A DNA stretch of 23,062 nucleotides from Chara braunii (GCA_003427395.1 BFEA01000003.1:7811613-7834674); one strand, 5' to 3'; positions 9,980 to 19,759 are shown, counted from the stretch's first letter. The notes: generated by a model from the letters alone, not told the origin. A program made the numbers and translations.

Positions 9980-12554
9980 TAGGAATCGGCAATGATCTCA
10001 AGAGACCGAGTGGGTTCTCGTGTGACGGTTTGTTCCTCTGCCACACCAGACAGGTACGCACGTAAGTTAGTACATCTTCTTTCATACCCTTCCATTCAAA
10101 GCGTTCTCTCACTTCGGCATACGTTTTCTTCAATCCAAAGTGTCCTTCAAAATCATGACATTCCCCAATCAACAAGCTTTTAATCTCTTCTTTATGAGGG
10201 ATGCATAATCTTTGTTCGGTTTGGTCTATTAAGAAAAGTAAACCATCAGTGATCTTATAGTCAGGAAGTAGGGATGAATCTTTTAGTACAGTGTCAATGA
10301 TAGGTTTCCAGATAGGATCTGTTGCATATCCTTGACGAATCTTTTCTTTCACTTCATGCCCTACATCCAAATAAGAGACAATTGTTCCAAAGAAGTCACT
10401 TCTCCTAGACAATGCATCTGCCACCACATTAGACTTTCCTTTGATCGTTTTCAACTCAAAGTCAAATGTATCAATGAAGGCAGACCATCGTACTAGTTTG
10501 TCAGAGAGTCTTGGTTGTGTCTTGATCCACTTCAGGGTAGAGTGGTCAGAATACACCCTGAAGTGTCTCCCTAACAAATAGTGCTTCCAAGTTTGCAATG
10601 CACAGACTAAGGCATATAGTTCCCTCTCATAAGTAGAATTGGCAACCTTTTCAGTGGGTAGGCATGCAGACATAAACTCAACTGGTCTGTAGCCTTTACC
10701 ATCATCTTGTTGAAGGACATCGCCAATACCATACTGACTTGCGTCAGTTGTGACAATGAAGCGAAGAGATGGGTCAGCGATTTTCAACACAGGGTAGTGA
10801 GTCAAGACATGCTTTAGTTTCCTAAAGGAAGACTCACAATCCTTATCCCATAACCACATAGTTCCTTTCTTCAGCAGTTTTCTCATCGGTGCAGCAATCA
10901 GTGAAAAGTTTCTTACAAACTTCCTATAGTAGCTTGCTAAACCCAGGAAGGAGCGAAGATCAGTAAGGGACTTAGGTTGTGGCCAATCTCTAATCGCTGC
11001 AATCTTCTTTGCCTGTGGCCTCAACCCATCTTCATTTACTATGTGTCCTAAGTACAAAACTTCGGACTTAGCAAATTCAGATTTCTTGGGATTTAACTTA
11101 AAATTGCCCTCGCGCAATTTCCCAAGTACTAAACGTAAGTGTTTTTCATGATCTTCTAGTGTTTTACTATACACTAGAATATCATCAAGGTATACAATGA
11201 CGAACTGGTCCAACCACTGTCGAAACAACTCATTCATAACTCTTTGGAATGTCGCTGGGGCATTCGTCAGTCCGAAAGGCATAACCACAAATTGATAGTG
11301 ACCATACCTGGTTCGGAAGGTCGTCTTGTGTTGATCCGCAGGTTCCACCTCGATTTGGTGATACCCAGACTTCATATCAATCTTACTGAAGTATTTACAT
11401 CCCTGCAACTGATCCAACAGATCATCAATACGTGGTAGGGGCTCGACATTTTTAACAGTGACAGAATTCAGTCCTCTATAGTCGATACACAGACGCAACT
11501 CATCTTCCTTTTTAGGCACAAACAAAATAGGAGCGCCGTAAGGAGAAGAGTTAGGGCGAATCCATCCTTTTTCAGTCAAGTCTTGGAGTTGTTTCCTCAG
11601 TTCCTCAAGTTCCCTAGGAGACATTCGATAGATAGGGCCCTTGGGAGTCTTACTACCAAGAATGATTTCAATAGTGTGCTTAATAGCACGCTCAGTTATC
11701 CCTGTGGGTTCTAAGGATAGATCTTTATACTCATCGAGGAGTTTCTGAATCGAGGGGGGATAGGAAGTAGAGGACTCACCAACCTGTTTCACGAGTACCA
11801 TCATAATTTCCTGTTCCAACTTCTTCTTTGCCACCATCGATCGAAAAGCCGGATAACTCATACAACAAAAAGACAGGTTAGAGTCAGAGCCAGACTTGTG
11901 AAACAACTTGATGGCCTTTAGTTCACATTGTGCGTCTCGTAGTTGCACAACCTTTTCTCTGAACTTAATGTCTGGGTTGGCTTCCTCGTGCCAATCCATA
12001 TCCAGAATCAAGTCAAAGGGAAGATTTTTCTCAACAAGAAAAAATACCTCGTGTAGTATTTTCTTACCTTCCCGTGTGCGAAACCAACATTTGACACGAT
12101 CAACGTATTGCGAGACAGTAATCGTGCTCTTGTCCGCTAGAATATACACGATAGGTCGAGACAGTGTTTTCACTTTCATTTCGAGATGTAGTTTACGAAT
12201 CGCCTTCTCGAAAATGTAGGATCGCGTAGATCCTGAATCTAGTAGTGCACCTACGCGTGTGTGTGCAATCTCTACGTCCGCGAGTAGTAGGTCACCCTTA
12301 GAATTCGTTTTCTTAGCCCATGAGCTTCGTAATGCTAGCAACTCGTTACCAAGCTCATCAAGAGAGTCGTCCAGAGAGACAGAACATAAGACAGTTTCAG
12401 GGTGTTCTGGACGATGGGCCGAAGAAGAACCATCCTCTGTCGTATGAGTCGAAGGGTTGGAAGGGTTAGTCGGCGCCTTACCTTCAATCTGGTCCAAACT
12501 CGTAGACTCAATAGGAGCAGATGCTACTCCTACTGGCTGCTCCCTTTTAGGTTC
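9915..12554 (-). pseudogene. Gypsy pol: protease, reverse transcriptase, RNase H, integrase zinc-finger region
   Basis: An open frame of 860 codons from the Met at 12497 (open back to 12554) ends at 9915-9917. Residues 87-89 are the protease active site (ALLDSGS). RT spans about 260-450, with Asp374 in SKIDMKSGY and the catalytic YLDD at 436-439. RNase H has Asp585 (TDAS), Glu626 (YERE) and Asp651 (YSDHSTL). The integrase zinc finger has His781, His786 and Cys816, but position 819 is Trp (10041-10043) where Cys is expected. The last 20 or so codons are out of frame with the integrase core. Pol lies one frame off gag, overlapping it at 12530-12554, probably through an indel near 12560. Length and order are normal for a chromovirus. 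RT and RNase H look intact; the polyprotein as a whole is not. Confidence 0.93.
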
Positions 12555-14395
12555 CTATTTCGAATGAGTGGGCACCACGCAATTACGTGCCCAGCAACGC
12601 CACACTTCAGACACTGCACATTGTTCATTCTCTCTTGCCAAGTGTCTTGTGTTATTCCCATTTTCTCCCAAGGCTTCCCTGCCGCAATGTCGGGATGCTC
12701 GGGAAAGGAGCGTGGTCTCTTCTTCTTACCTGGCGGTCATGGTCCTCCCTTGTTGACCACGACAGCAGTGACTTCCCCCTTCCCGGAATCACTGCTGTTT
12801 CCCACACCCTTGGCCTCCAATGGCCACTTCTCTACCGTGTCGTCGTCGAAAACGACGAGGGTGTGGTCCTAGCATTTCTGACGCCAGATCACTCGCTTTC
12901 CATAACCTGTACCACCACCACCACCATGCTTCACCACAGATGCATAAGTGTTTTTGACCTGAGATGTCATTTGCTCTCTCTGGAGAGCCAAATCTCGAAA
13001 TTGCCTATAATTGTACTTACCTGATTTAGACTCTGCCACAAGCTGTCCTCGAATAGGCTCAGGCAGAGCACGGGAGTAAATATACAAAATTTGGTTGTCT
13101 TGCAGGTTCAATCCTGGAACCTGCAGCAACGGGTCAACCTCCCTTGACAAAGACTCTACTAAGGTCCATTGCTTTTGCCCAATGGAGGTAAGCTGGTCAA
13201 AGGCCTTATCGGCCGTAGTCTTGTCCAAGAAACGCTCCTTGATTTTGGCAAGGAACTGTTTTAAGGTCAACGTTCCAGCCCACTCACCAATATCTTCAAA
13301 TCCGGCGGCATTAGCGTCCGCCAAAACCCATTATTTCGCTTCCCCTCCCAAACAAGACGTTGAGAAAGCAACTTGGAATGGTTCCTCGACAGGGGCTGTT
13401 CCAACGTACGTCTAGATCTCAGCTATCCACAAAATTTCGTCCTTCTCATTACAGAAAGTAAAAGGCAATTTCATTTTGATCTTCTCTCTTCTTTTCGGTT
13501 TCTCAGGTTGTGAGGTGGGGTCCTTCTTGTCTTTGGGAGGCTTTGGTGATCCCCCTCGTGGAGTCGAAGGCAGACTTGAATGCGGACTCGAAGGTCCTCC
13601 ATTCTTTTCTGCGGGCTTCTGAGTCTCTCCTCTGAGTGACTTGATAGCATCTCCCATTAACTTGACCGGTTTCTGTTCCTTCTCAGTTTGGTCTTCCCTG
13701 TTTACCTGGTTCTTCCCCTTGACCACATTCGTGATTGCCGGTAACCCCACGGTCAGCTCGTCTATCCGAATGCCATAGTGGTCAATTTTCATTTCCAGGT
13801 GTGCAAGGTAAGTCACTAACTGAGAAATAGAGACAGACTGTTCCTCCCCTTCGGTGACAACAACATGCTGTTTGATTTCCTGAACTTTCCTTTCTTGCTG
13901 TGTGTTTCTTTATCTTTCCTTTTTCATTTCTTCTTTCTTTCTTTTCTCATTTTTGAGCGCCTCCTCAAGCTGTCCGATGTTTTCATCCACGACATCTTCA
14001 GGAACCGTTGTTTCCTGTCCTGTTTTCCTACTGTTCTCAATTTCAACAAATTTACCCAAAACAAAATCATCAAGTGCCTTTCTGCACTTGATCAATATGC
14101 CTTGGACACCCAGGACATTTGTCCCCGTTACCGCAGTTTCTATAGCAGTTTTCAATGCTTTTAAATCATACACTTTGCGGATTTCGGACTCAACCTCTGG
14201 TCCGGTCTCACGGAGTTCAGTCTCAAATTGAATCAATCGAGCAAGCAAGGTTTTCTTTCGTTCCTCAACTTGCTGCTTGGTCTGTGGGTCACGATGTTCC
14301 TCATCTACAACAAACATTACTGAAATAGGATAAAAGAGTAGTGGGATGAAACGTGTGAGCAGCGAGAGTTTCAAACATTTCCAGAAATGATACAT
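12530..14395 (-). pseudogene. Gypsy gag with six in-frame stop codons
   Basis: Gag forms the particle that packages element RNA. A single reading frame runs about 1.85 kb with no frameshift but with stops at 13910-13912, 13412-13414, 13331-13333, 12869-12871, 12737-12739 and 12530-12532. The N-terminal part is charged and probably coiled coil (KQQVEERKKTLLARL; NEKRKKEEMKKER). A Pro/Ser/Lys-rich linker follows at 13480-13640. The capsid-like core lies at 13320-12970 (TLKQFLAKIKERFLDKTTAD; ILYIYSRALPEPIRGQLVAE), then a CCHC knuckle. The first 26 codons from 14395 are hydrophobic and unlike gag. The Met at 14317 is a better start, and it sits three bases after a splice-acceptor-like CCTATTTCAG. 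Non-functional as assembled. Confidence 0.83.
12572..12613 (-). other. CCHC zinc knuckle of gag
   Basis: The gag frame reads CLKCGVAGHVIAWC, an intact C-x2-C-x4-H-x4-C knuckle that binds retroelement RNA during packaging. It lies after the capsid region and directly before the protease end of pol, the normal order. Confidence 0.9.
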
Positions 14396-15532
14396 CCTGT
14401 GTTAGCGTTTGCCGCACAATAAATAATTAATTTAAACAATAATAAATTACACGGCCGCTTCCTTTCACCTCAAGAATCCAGTGGCCAGAGAAGAAAAAGA
14501 ACAACTCAATCTACCTCTAATTCCTATGTCTAACTTCGTTGTTCTGTTGTTTTCTATGTGATGACGTCCTAAGCGAACAGGTACCAAGTCAGGCCCGTGT
14601 GGTCAGATACAACACAAGTGAGTATGCACAACACAAAACAACAATCAACACAAGGTAAGTAAGCCAAACATCCAACAAACAATATGTTAGCCCCCTTCTT
14701 TCCCTGCGTCAGTCCCTGCCCAATGCAATCAACACCCATTCGACATTTGGTACTACAACTGTTCAATCAGCCGTACCGCCGTCGTCGTCAGAATGTACTT
14801 CCTCACTTAGGCACACGCGTGCCTGCCACGTGTCACCCCTAATCAATCAACAGGATGGGTGCCACGTCAGCAACTCTGATCAGTATTCTGCCACAGCCTT
14901 GGTTCGTCGAAGCAGCCAAGCAGGAGGGCACTCATCGCAAATGCGGCGGCCCTCTACTGCCACGTCAGCAGTCAATCTGTCCCTGCCTCGTAATGCAGCT
15001 CGTGATACCGATTTCCAGCCAGTTACGGTAGTGCCACGCCAGCCTATCAAGATGCTGCGTCAGCAAGGATTACTGCTGCACCAGTTAAGTGCGTAATCCA
15101 CTTCTTGCCACGTCAACATTAATGTCAGCAGGCCACGTCAGCACCTGGAGGGATCTGCTTGCTTATCAATATCGCAGCGGTATGCCACGTCAGCAGCAGA
15201 TCCCTGGGACGTGACACATCATGTGCCACGTCAGCAATGTCGTGAGTTAGCGTCACGATCCTGACTGTTTATCTCGTGATCAGTATCCAGACTGCCACGT
15301 CAGATCTCAGGTCCTGCCACCTTGGATTGTCTTCGTCTTCTTCTTCAGCACGCGCGATCTTCAACAGAGGATGCGTGGTCGGCTGTCTAGATCGCGTTAA
15401 TAAACGCGTGCGACAACACGGTCGCACCGAGCCACGTCACCCCCAACTTACTTGGCGCCAGCTGGCGCGCACGCGTGCGGTCTTCGTCATCAACTTCGTT
15501 ATCCTCGTCGTCGTACTTCAATCAGGAGTACA
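14396..15532 (-). promoter_or_regulatory. Retrotransposon leader with an array of ACGT-core (bZIP-type) sites
   Basis: About 1.1 kb between the PBS and gag has no convincing ORF. GCCACGTCAGCA occurs exactly at 14861, 14959, 15132, 15184 and 15225. Close variants lie at 15033, 15107, 15294 and 15431, and TGCCACGTGTCA lies at 14824. The complement contains TGACGTGGC, a classic plant hexamer/C-box-like site for bZIP proteins. The same 12-mer occurs twice in each LTR. The leader also has an AT-rich stretch at 14417-14452. A regulatory role is inferred from motif density alone. Confidence 0.5.
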
Positions 15533-15544
15533 GCTCCGATACCA
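15533..15544 (-). other. Primer binding site, initiator-Met tRNA
   Basis: The minus strand reads TGGTATCGGAGC, three bases after the 5' LTR end. The usual plant PBS, complementary to the 3' end of initiator-Met tRNA, is TGGTATCAGAGC, so 11 of 12 bases match. It sets the direction of the element and the start of minus-strand cDNA synthesis. Confidence 0.88.
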
Positions 15545-15547
15545 AAT

Positions 15548-16561
15548 TGTAATGCACCCAAGTCGTGATGATACTCGTTGATAATGCAAGTCCTCAATCG
15601 TCAACCAACTGATGAGATATCAATCGTGAAATCGTTACCAGATACAAAAAAGATGGATAACATACATAGACGAATAAGCAAGAGGTTGGGAAGATAGACT
15701 TAGAGGGTGGAGAAGAATACTCTGCCCACTTCCTCTTCGGGCCTCCCTCTCAATGTCGCCACCTCAGCAATGATTGGAACGATATCTGAAGTTCTCCTCA
15801 AAGTGCCACGTGGCACATCAATAGTCCATCATCAGCGCTGGAGCATCATCAACATCAAGATAAACAGGTACGTATCTCTGATCCTTCCACAGTCGTGATC
15901 ACCTCCTGAGTACGATGAATCAGAACAGCTGTATCTCTCCAATGTAGCCCCACATCAGCATGAAATACACGTGGCAGCGGCCACGTCAGCAGCAACGCGT
16001 GGCAGCTGCCACGTCAGCATACCAAGTAGACAAGAGCAAGCCAGCCAGCATGTCTGGCAAGCAGCGCGCCGCCGTATCTCACAAGTACCAGCCAGAAGCC
16101 AGCGTCCAGCCAGCGCCTCAACATAGAGCCAGCGTCGTCGTCAAAGTAGAAAGTCAGCATTGACGCGACTGAATGAATGTCAAATGCCGGGGAGTCAGTC
16201 CTTATGTACTGTTGACTCGGGGGCTGAGCCCCGGATGCTGCCTCCCTCGATCGTCCAGATCTCAGTACAGACAAGGGCTCAAATTATACCGAAACGGAAT
16301 CTTCTTTGGCCTCGATGCTGTCTGGGTGCCTGCACATCACAAGTGAGTGTCTCTGGCCAAGGGCCTGTGCATGGTACCTTTGACTCTACAGTGGACTTTG
16401 ACCTTTGAATTTCCATCTGCAGCGTTCGGTCTCACAGCCGGACGCAGCAGTCTGGGCCTGGGCAGTGTCTGGTCACACACCCCAACGCAGAACAGTAAGT
16501 TCTGCGTGGCCTGGGGCGGGTCTGGGCCCCGTATAGACTTTCATGCACACGAATTACTGCA
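15548..16561 (-). repeat. 5' LTR (right copy)
   Basis: This 1014-bp LTR begins on the minus strand with TGCAGTAATTC and ends with CATTACA, the canonical TG...CA. It carries the palindrome TGCCACGTGGCA at 15804-15815 and GCCACGTCAGCA at 15980-15991 and 16008-16019. A TATAAT on the minus strand at 16283-16288 is a possible TATA element, not otherwise supported. It pairs with the LTR at 7537-8850. Confidence 0.93.
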
Positions 16562-16566
16562 GCTGG
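16562..16566. repeat. Target site duplication of the gypsy element, right copy
   Basis: GCTGG follows the LTR terminal CA and repeats the five bases at 7532-7536. Confidence 0.88.
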
Positions 16567-16729
16567 CCCGCATCCGAAGTTTCATAAAAAAAAGAAAACA
16601 GAAAAAAAAGGAATGTGAGTGCCTAAGTGCTATACAAGTGCAGTGAAGAATTGATTTTCAACGAAGTTTTTAAATTTGAACTGACTTGAAGAGTTTTGAA
16701 AAAAGGCAGAAAAGGGAGAACATACTGAC

Positions 16730-16825
16730 CTGAAGCCGGATCCTGCTCTGTTCCAGTATCATCTGAAGATGCTCGATCTCGTGCTTCAGGTTTCGGAGCT
16801 GATTGAACTTTCCTTTGTACGCAGA
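16730..16825 (-). CDS. Putative 96-nt coiled-coil exon of a host gene
   Basis: On the minus strand an acceptor-like AACTACAG precedes TCTGCG at 16825, and a good donor (CAG/GTCAGT) follows 16730. The stretch between is exactly 32 codons and fully open. It reads SAYKGKFNQLRNLKHEIEHL and then a second half rich in Gln/Leu/Ile/Arg, a strongly amphipathic, coiled-coil-like helix. Both boundaries are phase 0. I do not recognise the family. The gypsy element landed about 170 bp downstream, in what would be the next intron or exon. It could still be a chance ORF, but boundaries, phase and composition agree. Confidence 0.42.
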
Positions 16826-17164
16826 CTGTAGTTTTCAGTCCCAGCCACCGATTTAGAACATGCCACAGATGCAGAAAAGGTCTCTAGGTCAGAAAACGTT
16901 TGAGTCCTTCAGAAAAGAAGAAAAAACATCATTCTACAGAATCTGGACTCCATTTGCACGCTCACTAATACTCAACTGTGTTAAAATAATCACTTAACTT
17001 TTGGGCAGAAACTTCACAAAGGGTCACAACCATGCAACGCTTGACATAAGCCTGCACCCATCATGGTGTGGGTTCTGTGATACTCTTAACTGGATTTCAC
17101 CTTCTCCAAGAAGAAAACCAAAAAGGGCAATCTGCAAGGAAAATGAGCGAACACGAAATGGCAG

Positions 17165-17177
17165 AAATCCAAATTGC
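17165..17177. repeat. Target site duplication of the U6 retrocopy, left copy
   Basis: AAATCCAAATTGC here is repeated exactly at 17304-17316, after the A-rich tail. Thirteen bases is a typical LINE target duplication. The unoccupied site survives in copy B at 17524-17536, with one substitution. Confidence 0.92.
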
Positions 17178-17178
17178 T

Positions 17179-17276
17179 GTCCTTCGGGACATCCGTTAAA
17201 ATTGGAACGACACAGAGAAGATTAGCATGGCCCCTGCACAAGGATGACACGCATAAATCGAGAAACGGTCCAAATT
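17179..17276 (+). pseudogene. U6 spliceosomal snRNA retrocopy
   Basis: It aligns end to end with plant U6: 5' stem-loop GTCCTTCGGGAC (17179-17190), the ACAGAGA box (17212-17218), the catalytic AGC triad in GATTAGCATGG (17224-17226), an internal stem-loop with CCCCTGCACAAGGATGACAC, and a 3' end GGTCCAAATT. At 98 nt it is near full length (plant U6 is about 102). It is a retrocopy, not a gene: there is no plant upstream sequence element or TATA at the right distance, no T-run terminator at the 3' end, but a 27-base A-rich tail (17277-17303) and 13-bp flanking duplications. The machinery was presumably that of an L1 LINE. The critical motifs are intact, so insertion is fairly recent. Confidence 0.93.
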
Positions 17277-17303
17277 ACAAAAAAATTGAAAAAAATAAAA
17301 TAA

Positions 17304-17316
17304 AAATCCAAATTGC
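17304..17316. repeat. Target site duplication of the U6 retrocopy, right copy
   Basis: It is identical to 17165-17177 and follows the A-rich tail. Sequence then continues as in the uninterrupted copy (AACATCACATTG). Confidence 0.92.
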
Positions 17317-17436
17317 AACATCACATTGAAAGCCAGATAATCAAACGGTGTCCAGAAAGCAGAAAACACCAAGTCACACACCAACGGAGAACAAAGCAAT
17401 GAACACAGTAGTCAATGTCAGCCCCTTCTTGCCACC

Positions 17437-17656
17437 GTGATATTCAAACTGGATTTCACCTTCTCCAATAAGAAAACCAAAAAGGGCAATCTGCAAGGAA
17501 AACGAGCGACAATGCAATGACAGAAATTCAAATTGCAACATCACATTGAAAGCCAGATAATTGAACGCTGCCCAGAAAGCAGAAAACACCAAGTCGCACA
17601 CCAATGGAGACCAAAGCAATGAACACAGTTGTCAATGTCAGCCCCTTCTCGCCACC
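17437..17656. repeat. Tandem duplication, copy B (empty site)
   Basis: This 220-bp unit directly follows copy A and carries the pre-insertion sequence AAATTCAAATTGC at 17524-17536. Substitutions between copies are scattered, roughly one in ten to fifteen bases, so the duplication is not new. Confidence 0.88.
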
Positions 17657-17827
17657 ATCAACAATGTATCCAATTTTTCTTCTCGTACTTGGCGCTTGGC
17701 ACCCAGACACAGCGCCTAAACTAGCCTACACTACTGTGACAATGCAACCGAAAACAACAACAGCAGACCACTTGTACGCGAAGATGCTGACCATGCAGAC
17801 CTCCACAGCACAACGAGGTACATCATC

Positions 17828-17830
<3 letters not shown>

Positions 17831-17917
<87 letters not shown>

Positions 17918-17918
17918 N

Positions 17919-18002
<84 letters not shown>
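17831..18002. repeat. (CT)n microsatellite with an internal N
   Basis: 172 bp of pure CT repeat carry a single N at 17918. The repeat phase changes across the N (C at odd positions before it, even positions after), so the N stands for a gap or merge of unknown length. Long Ser-Leu or Arg-Glu frames read here are artefacts. Confidence 0.98.
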
Positions 18003-18005
<3 letters not shown>

Positions 18006-19759
18006 CTCACCCTTGTCGTCCCCCACGCAATACCCTCTCACCAAGGACCACCACCATTATGATACCCCACTGGCTTTCATGGAGCCTTAGCCCGGCTATG
18101 GCTGGCTGAGCTCCTGTGCTGCTCCAGGCAGCACCCTCACCACCTGCACCCGAGTGTGCCCCAGAACGTCCGCTCACGGCCACTAGCACGCAAACCAGCA
18201 GCGCTGCCACATCAACACCAAGTGCTCGAATGAGCGCTCCTGAGGCTGGCACTTTCCTATATGGAAAGTCCTGGCCTCTGGCCGGCAGCCTTTCCCCGTG
18301 GGCCAAATGCACGCCCAACCCGAGACTATGCACACGACAATTTGCAGGTGATGGCGAGGCGAAATGCACAGCCAAAGCGCAGCAAGGCCAGCTACGCACA
18401 GCAGCCGTAGAGAATACAGCAGTCGCAGTAGTAATGTACAGTGCAGAAAAAAAAACACTGCACTAACTGCAGCAAACACTCAGCTATGCACAGCGCCGTG
18501 CACTGCAAGATGCACAGCGGGCAGCAGTAGCTATGCAACAACGGCGGCGCCAGACTCAATAGTAGCGCAGTGAAGAAAACCCAGTAGCAACGCTGGTTGA
18601 AAGCACCGTAACCATGTTGGCAGCAAACTAAACAGCAGCAGCTCTCAACCGCTCACCAGTGCCGTCTAACACCTCGCAAGAGCAGCGATGAGCATCAATA
18701 CTCAGACCACGACAGCCGCAACCTTGCGACAGCAGATGACTTCAGAAATGCAGTATTCTGTGGTAAGAACAGAAACAGTGCCCGAAGCACAGCAGACAGC
18801 AATAATCAGCGAGGGACCTAATAATAGCAGTCGCCCGCCACAACTGAAAGTACGCAGTCCTAGATTCAGGCAACAATGCCTTTGCAACAGCAGCCAGTCA
18901 ACTCCTTCCTGGAAACTCCAGCAATCCCACGTCACTCAGTCTGTAGTCCTCATCCTCAAAAAGTGGTAGCCAAGCGTTGTGGATTCCCCAACGCTTTACT
19001 CTGAAGAAGCAACTCAGCCTTACCAGTCAACTCTTACCATTCACAGCAGTAACATTTTGAGATCAACATCATCACAAACCGAAAGCCAGCACCTGCCCGT
19101 GATTACTGCTAGCTTCATGCAAACCTAAGGCACGGCGGAAACAGGTTTGCACGACTGTCGCGAGTGTAAAGCCTACGTGAGCAGACTTAGTTGCATGCGT
19201 GAATACCCACAACGCGACCTCAATCAGCGAACAGAACGACTTCAACCTTTGGAGTTTGAAGACCGCAACACAGGGGACAATGAGCACAGCCAACCAAAGA
19301 GGATGGCGAGCATGACGAACGTGGCACCGTCGGGATCGCCACCGCCACAAGGAGAAAAACCGGGATCTTGATGGGTAGCACAGCGATCTCAATCACACGA
19401 GACGCAGCTCAGATCCGATCCTCTCCCTCTTCAACTCCCTGCTCATTCTTTCACTTGTTACCAACTCCACCTTCGCTTCCACTGGTCCTACCCATCACCT
19501 TCTGTACGTACCTGACTATATCCGCAGCTAGACCACTCTTCCCTCTAGATTCATAAGTGAGTAAGTCTATTCGTCACATGTTACTTCTACGAACTGGGAA
19601 CGGCTGCAGACATCACCAGGTAGGCCAGCCCATCGACTCCTCCCCCTGTTACTATTCTTTCCTCCTTTCTCCCCCTTCCCTTCATGCCGCAGCCCAAACT
19701 TATCTGGTCGTTGGTACGACCAGATTCGATTGAGGACCGAGAGAGGAAAAAGACCCGGT
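18003..19759. other. Stretch without a supported gene
   Basis: Several frames stay open for 75-130 codons on both strands, but none shows a family motif. The plus strand is CAG/GCA-rich at 18100-18950, which yields Ala/Gln/Thr-rich plus frames and Leu/Val-rich minus frames. On the minus strand a donor-like CAG/GTACGT at about 19502-19512 and hydrophobic stretches at 19280-19390 (FVMLAILFGWL) may be further exons of the membrane protein upstream. I could not join them in phase. Confidence 0.35.

Larger units (their letters stand above)
7537..16561 (-). mobile_element. Complete Ty3/gypsy chromovirus (LTR retrotransposon), disabled
   Basis: The element reads on the minus strand: 5' LTR (15548-16561), PBS, leader of about 1.1 kb, gag, protease, RT, RNase H, integrase, chromodomain, 3' LTR (7537-8850). 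RT before integrase marks Ty3/gypsy, and the C-terminal chromodomain marks a chromovirus. The 5-bp duplications GCTGG bound it. The LTRs differ at roughly 3% of sites by hand count, so it is fairly recent, yet gag has six in-frame stops and pol has frameshifts and a stop. About 300 bp at 8188-8486 are an assembly artefact, so the true length is close to 8.7 kb. Confidence 0.93.
17077..17436. repeat. Tandem duplication, copy A (interrupted by the U6 retrocopy)
   Basis: It matches 17437-17656 along its length, from GTGATACTC to GCCACC. Without the 139-bp insertion it is 221 bp, against 220 in copy B. On the minus strand both copies contain an acceptor-like TTTTCCTTGCAG and a hydrophobic frame (GLTLTTVFIAL). 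Copy A has a stop right after it. The unit may contain decayed exon sequence. Confidence 0.88.

Noticed and set aside
10183-12447. Plus-strand frames opposite gypsy pol
   Set aside because: Shadows of the 860-codon pol frame, which carries all the catalytic motifs.
17179-17276. Functional U6 gene
   Set aside because: No USE/TATA promoter and no T-run terminator, but an A-rich tail and exact 13-bp target duplications.
17604-18062. Long Ser-Leu or Arg-Glu repeat proteins across the CT tract
   Set aside because: Any dinucleotide repeat gives open frames; the N and the phase shift also break them.
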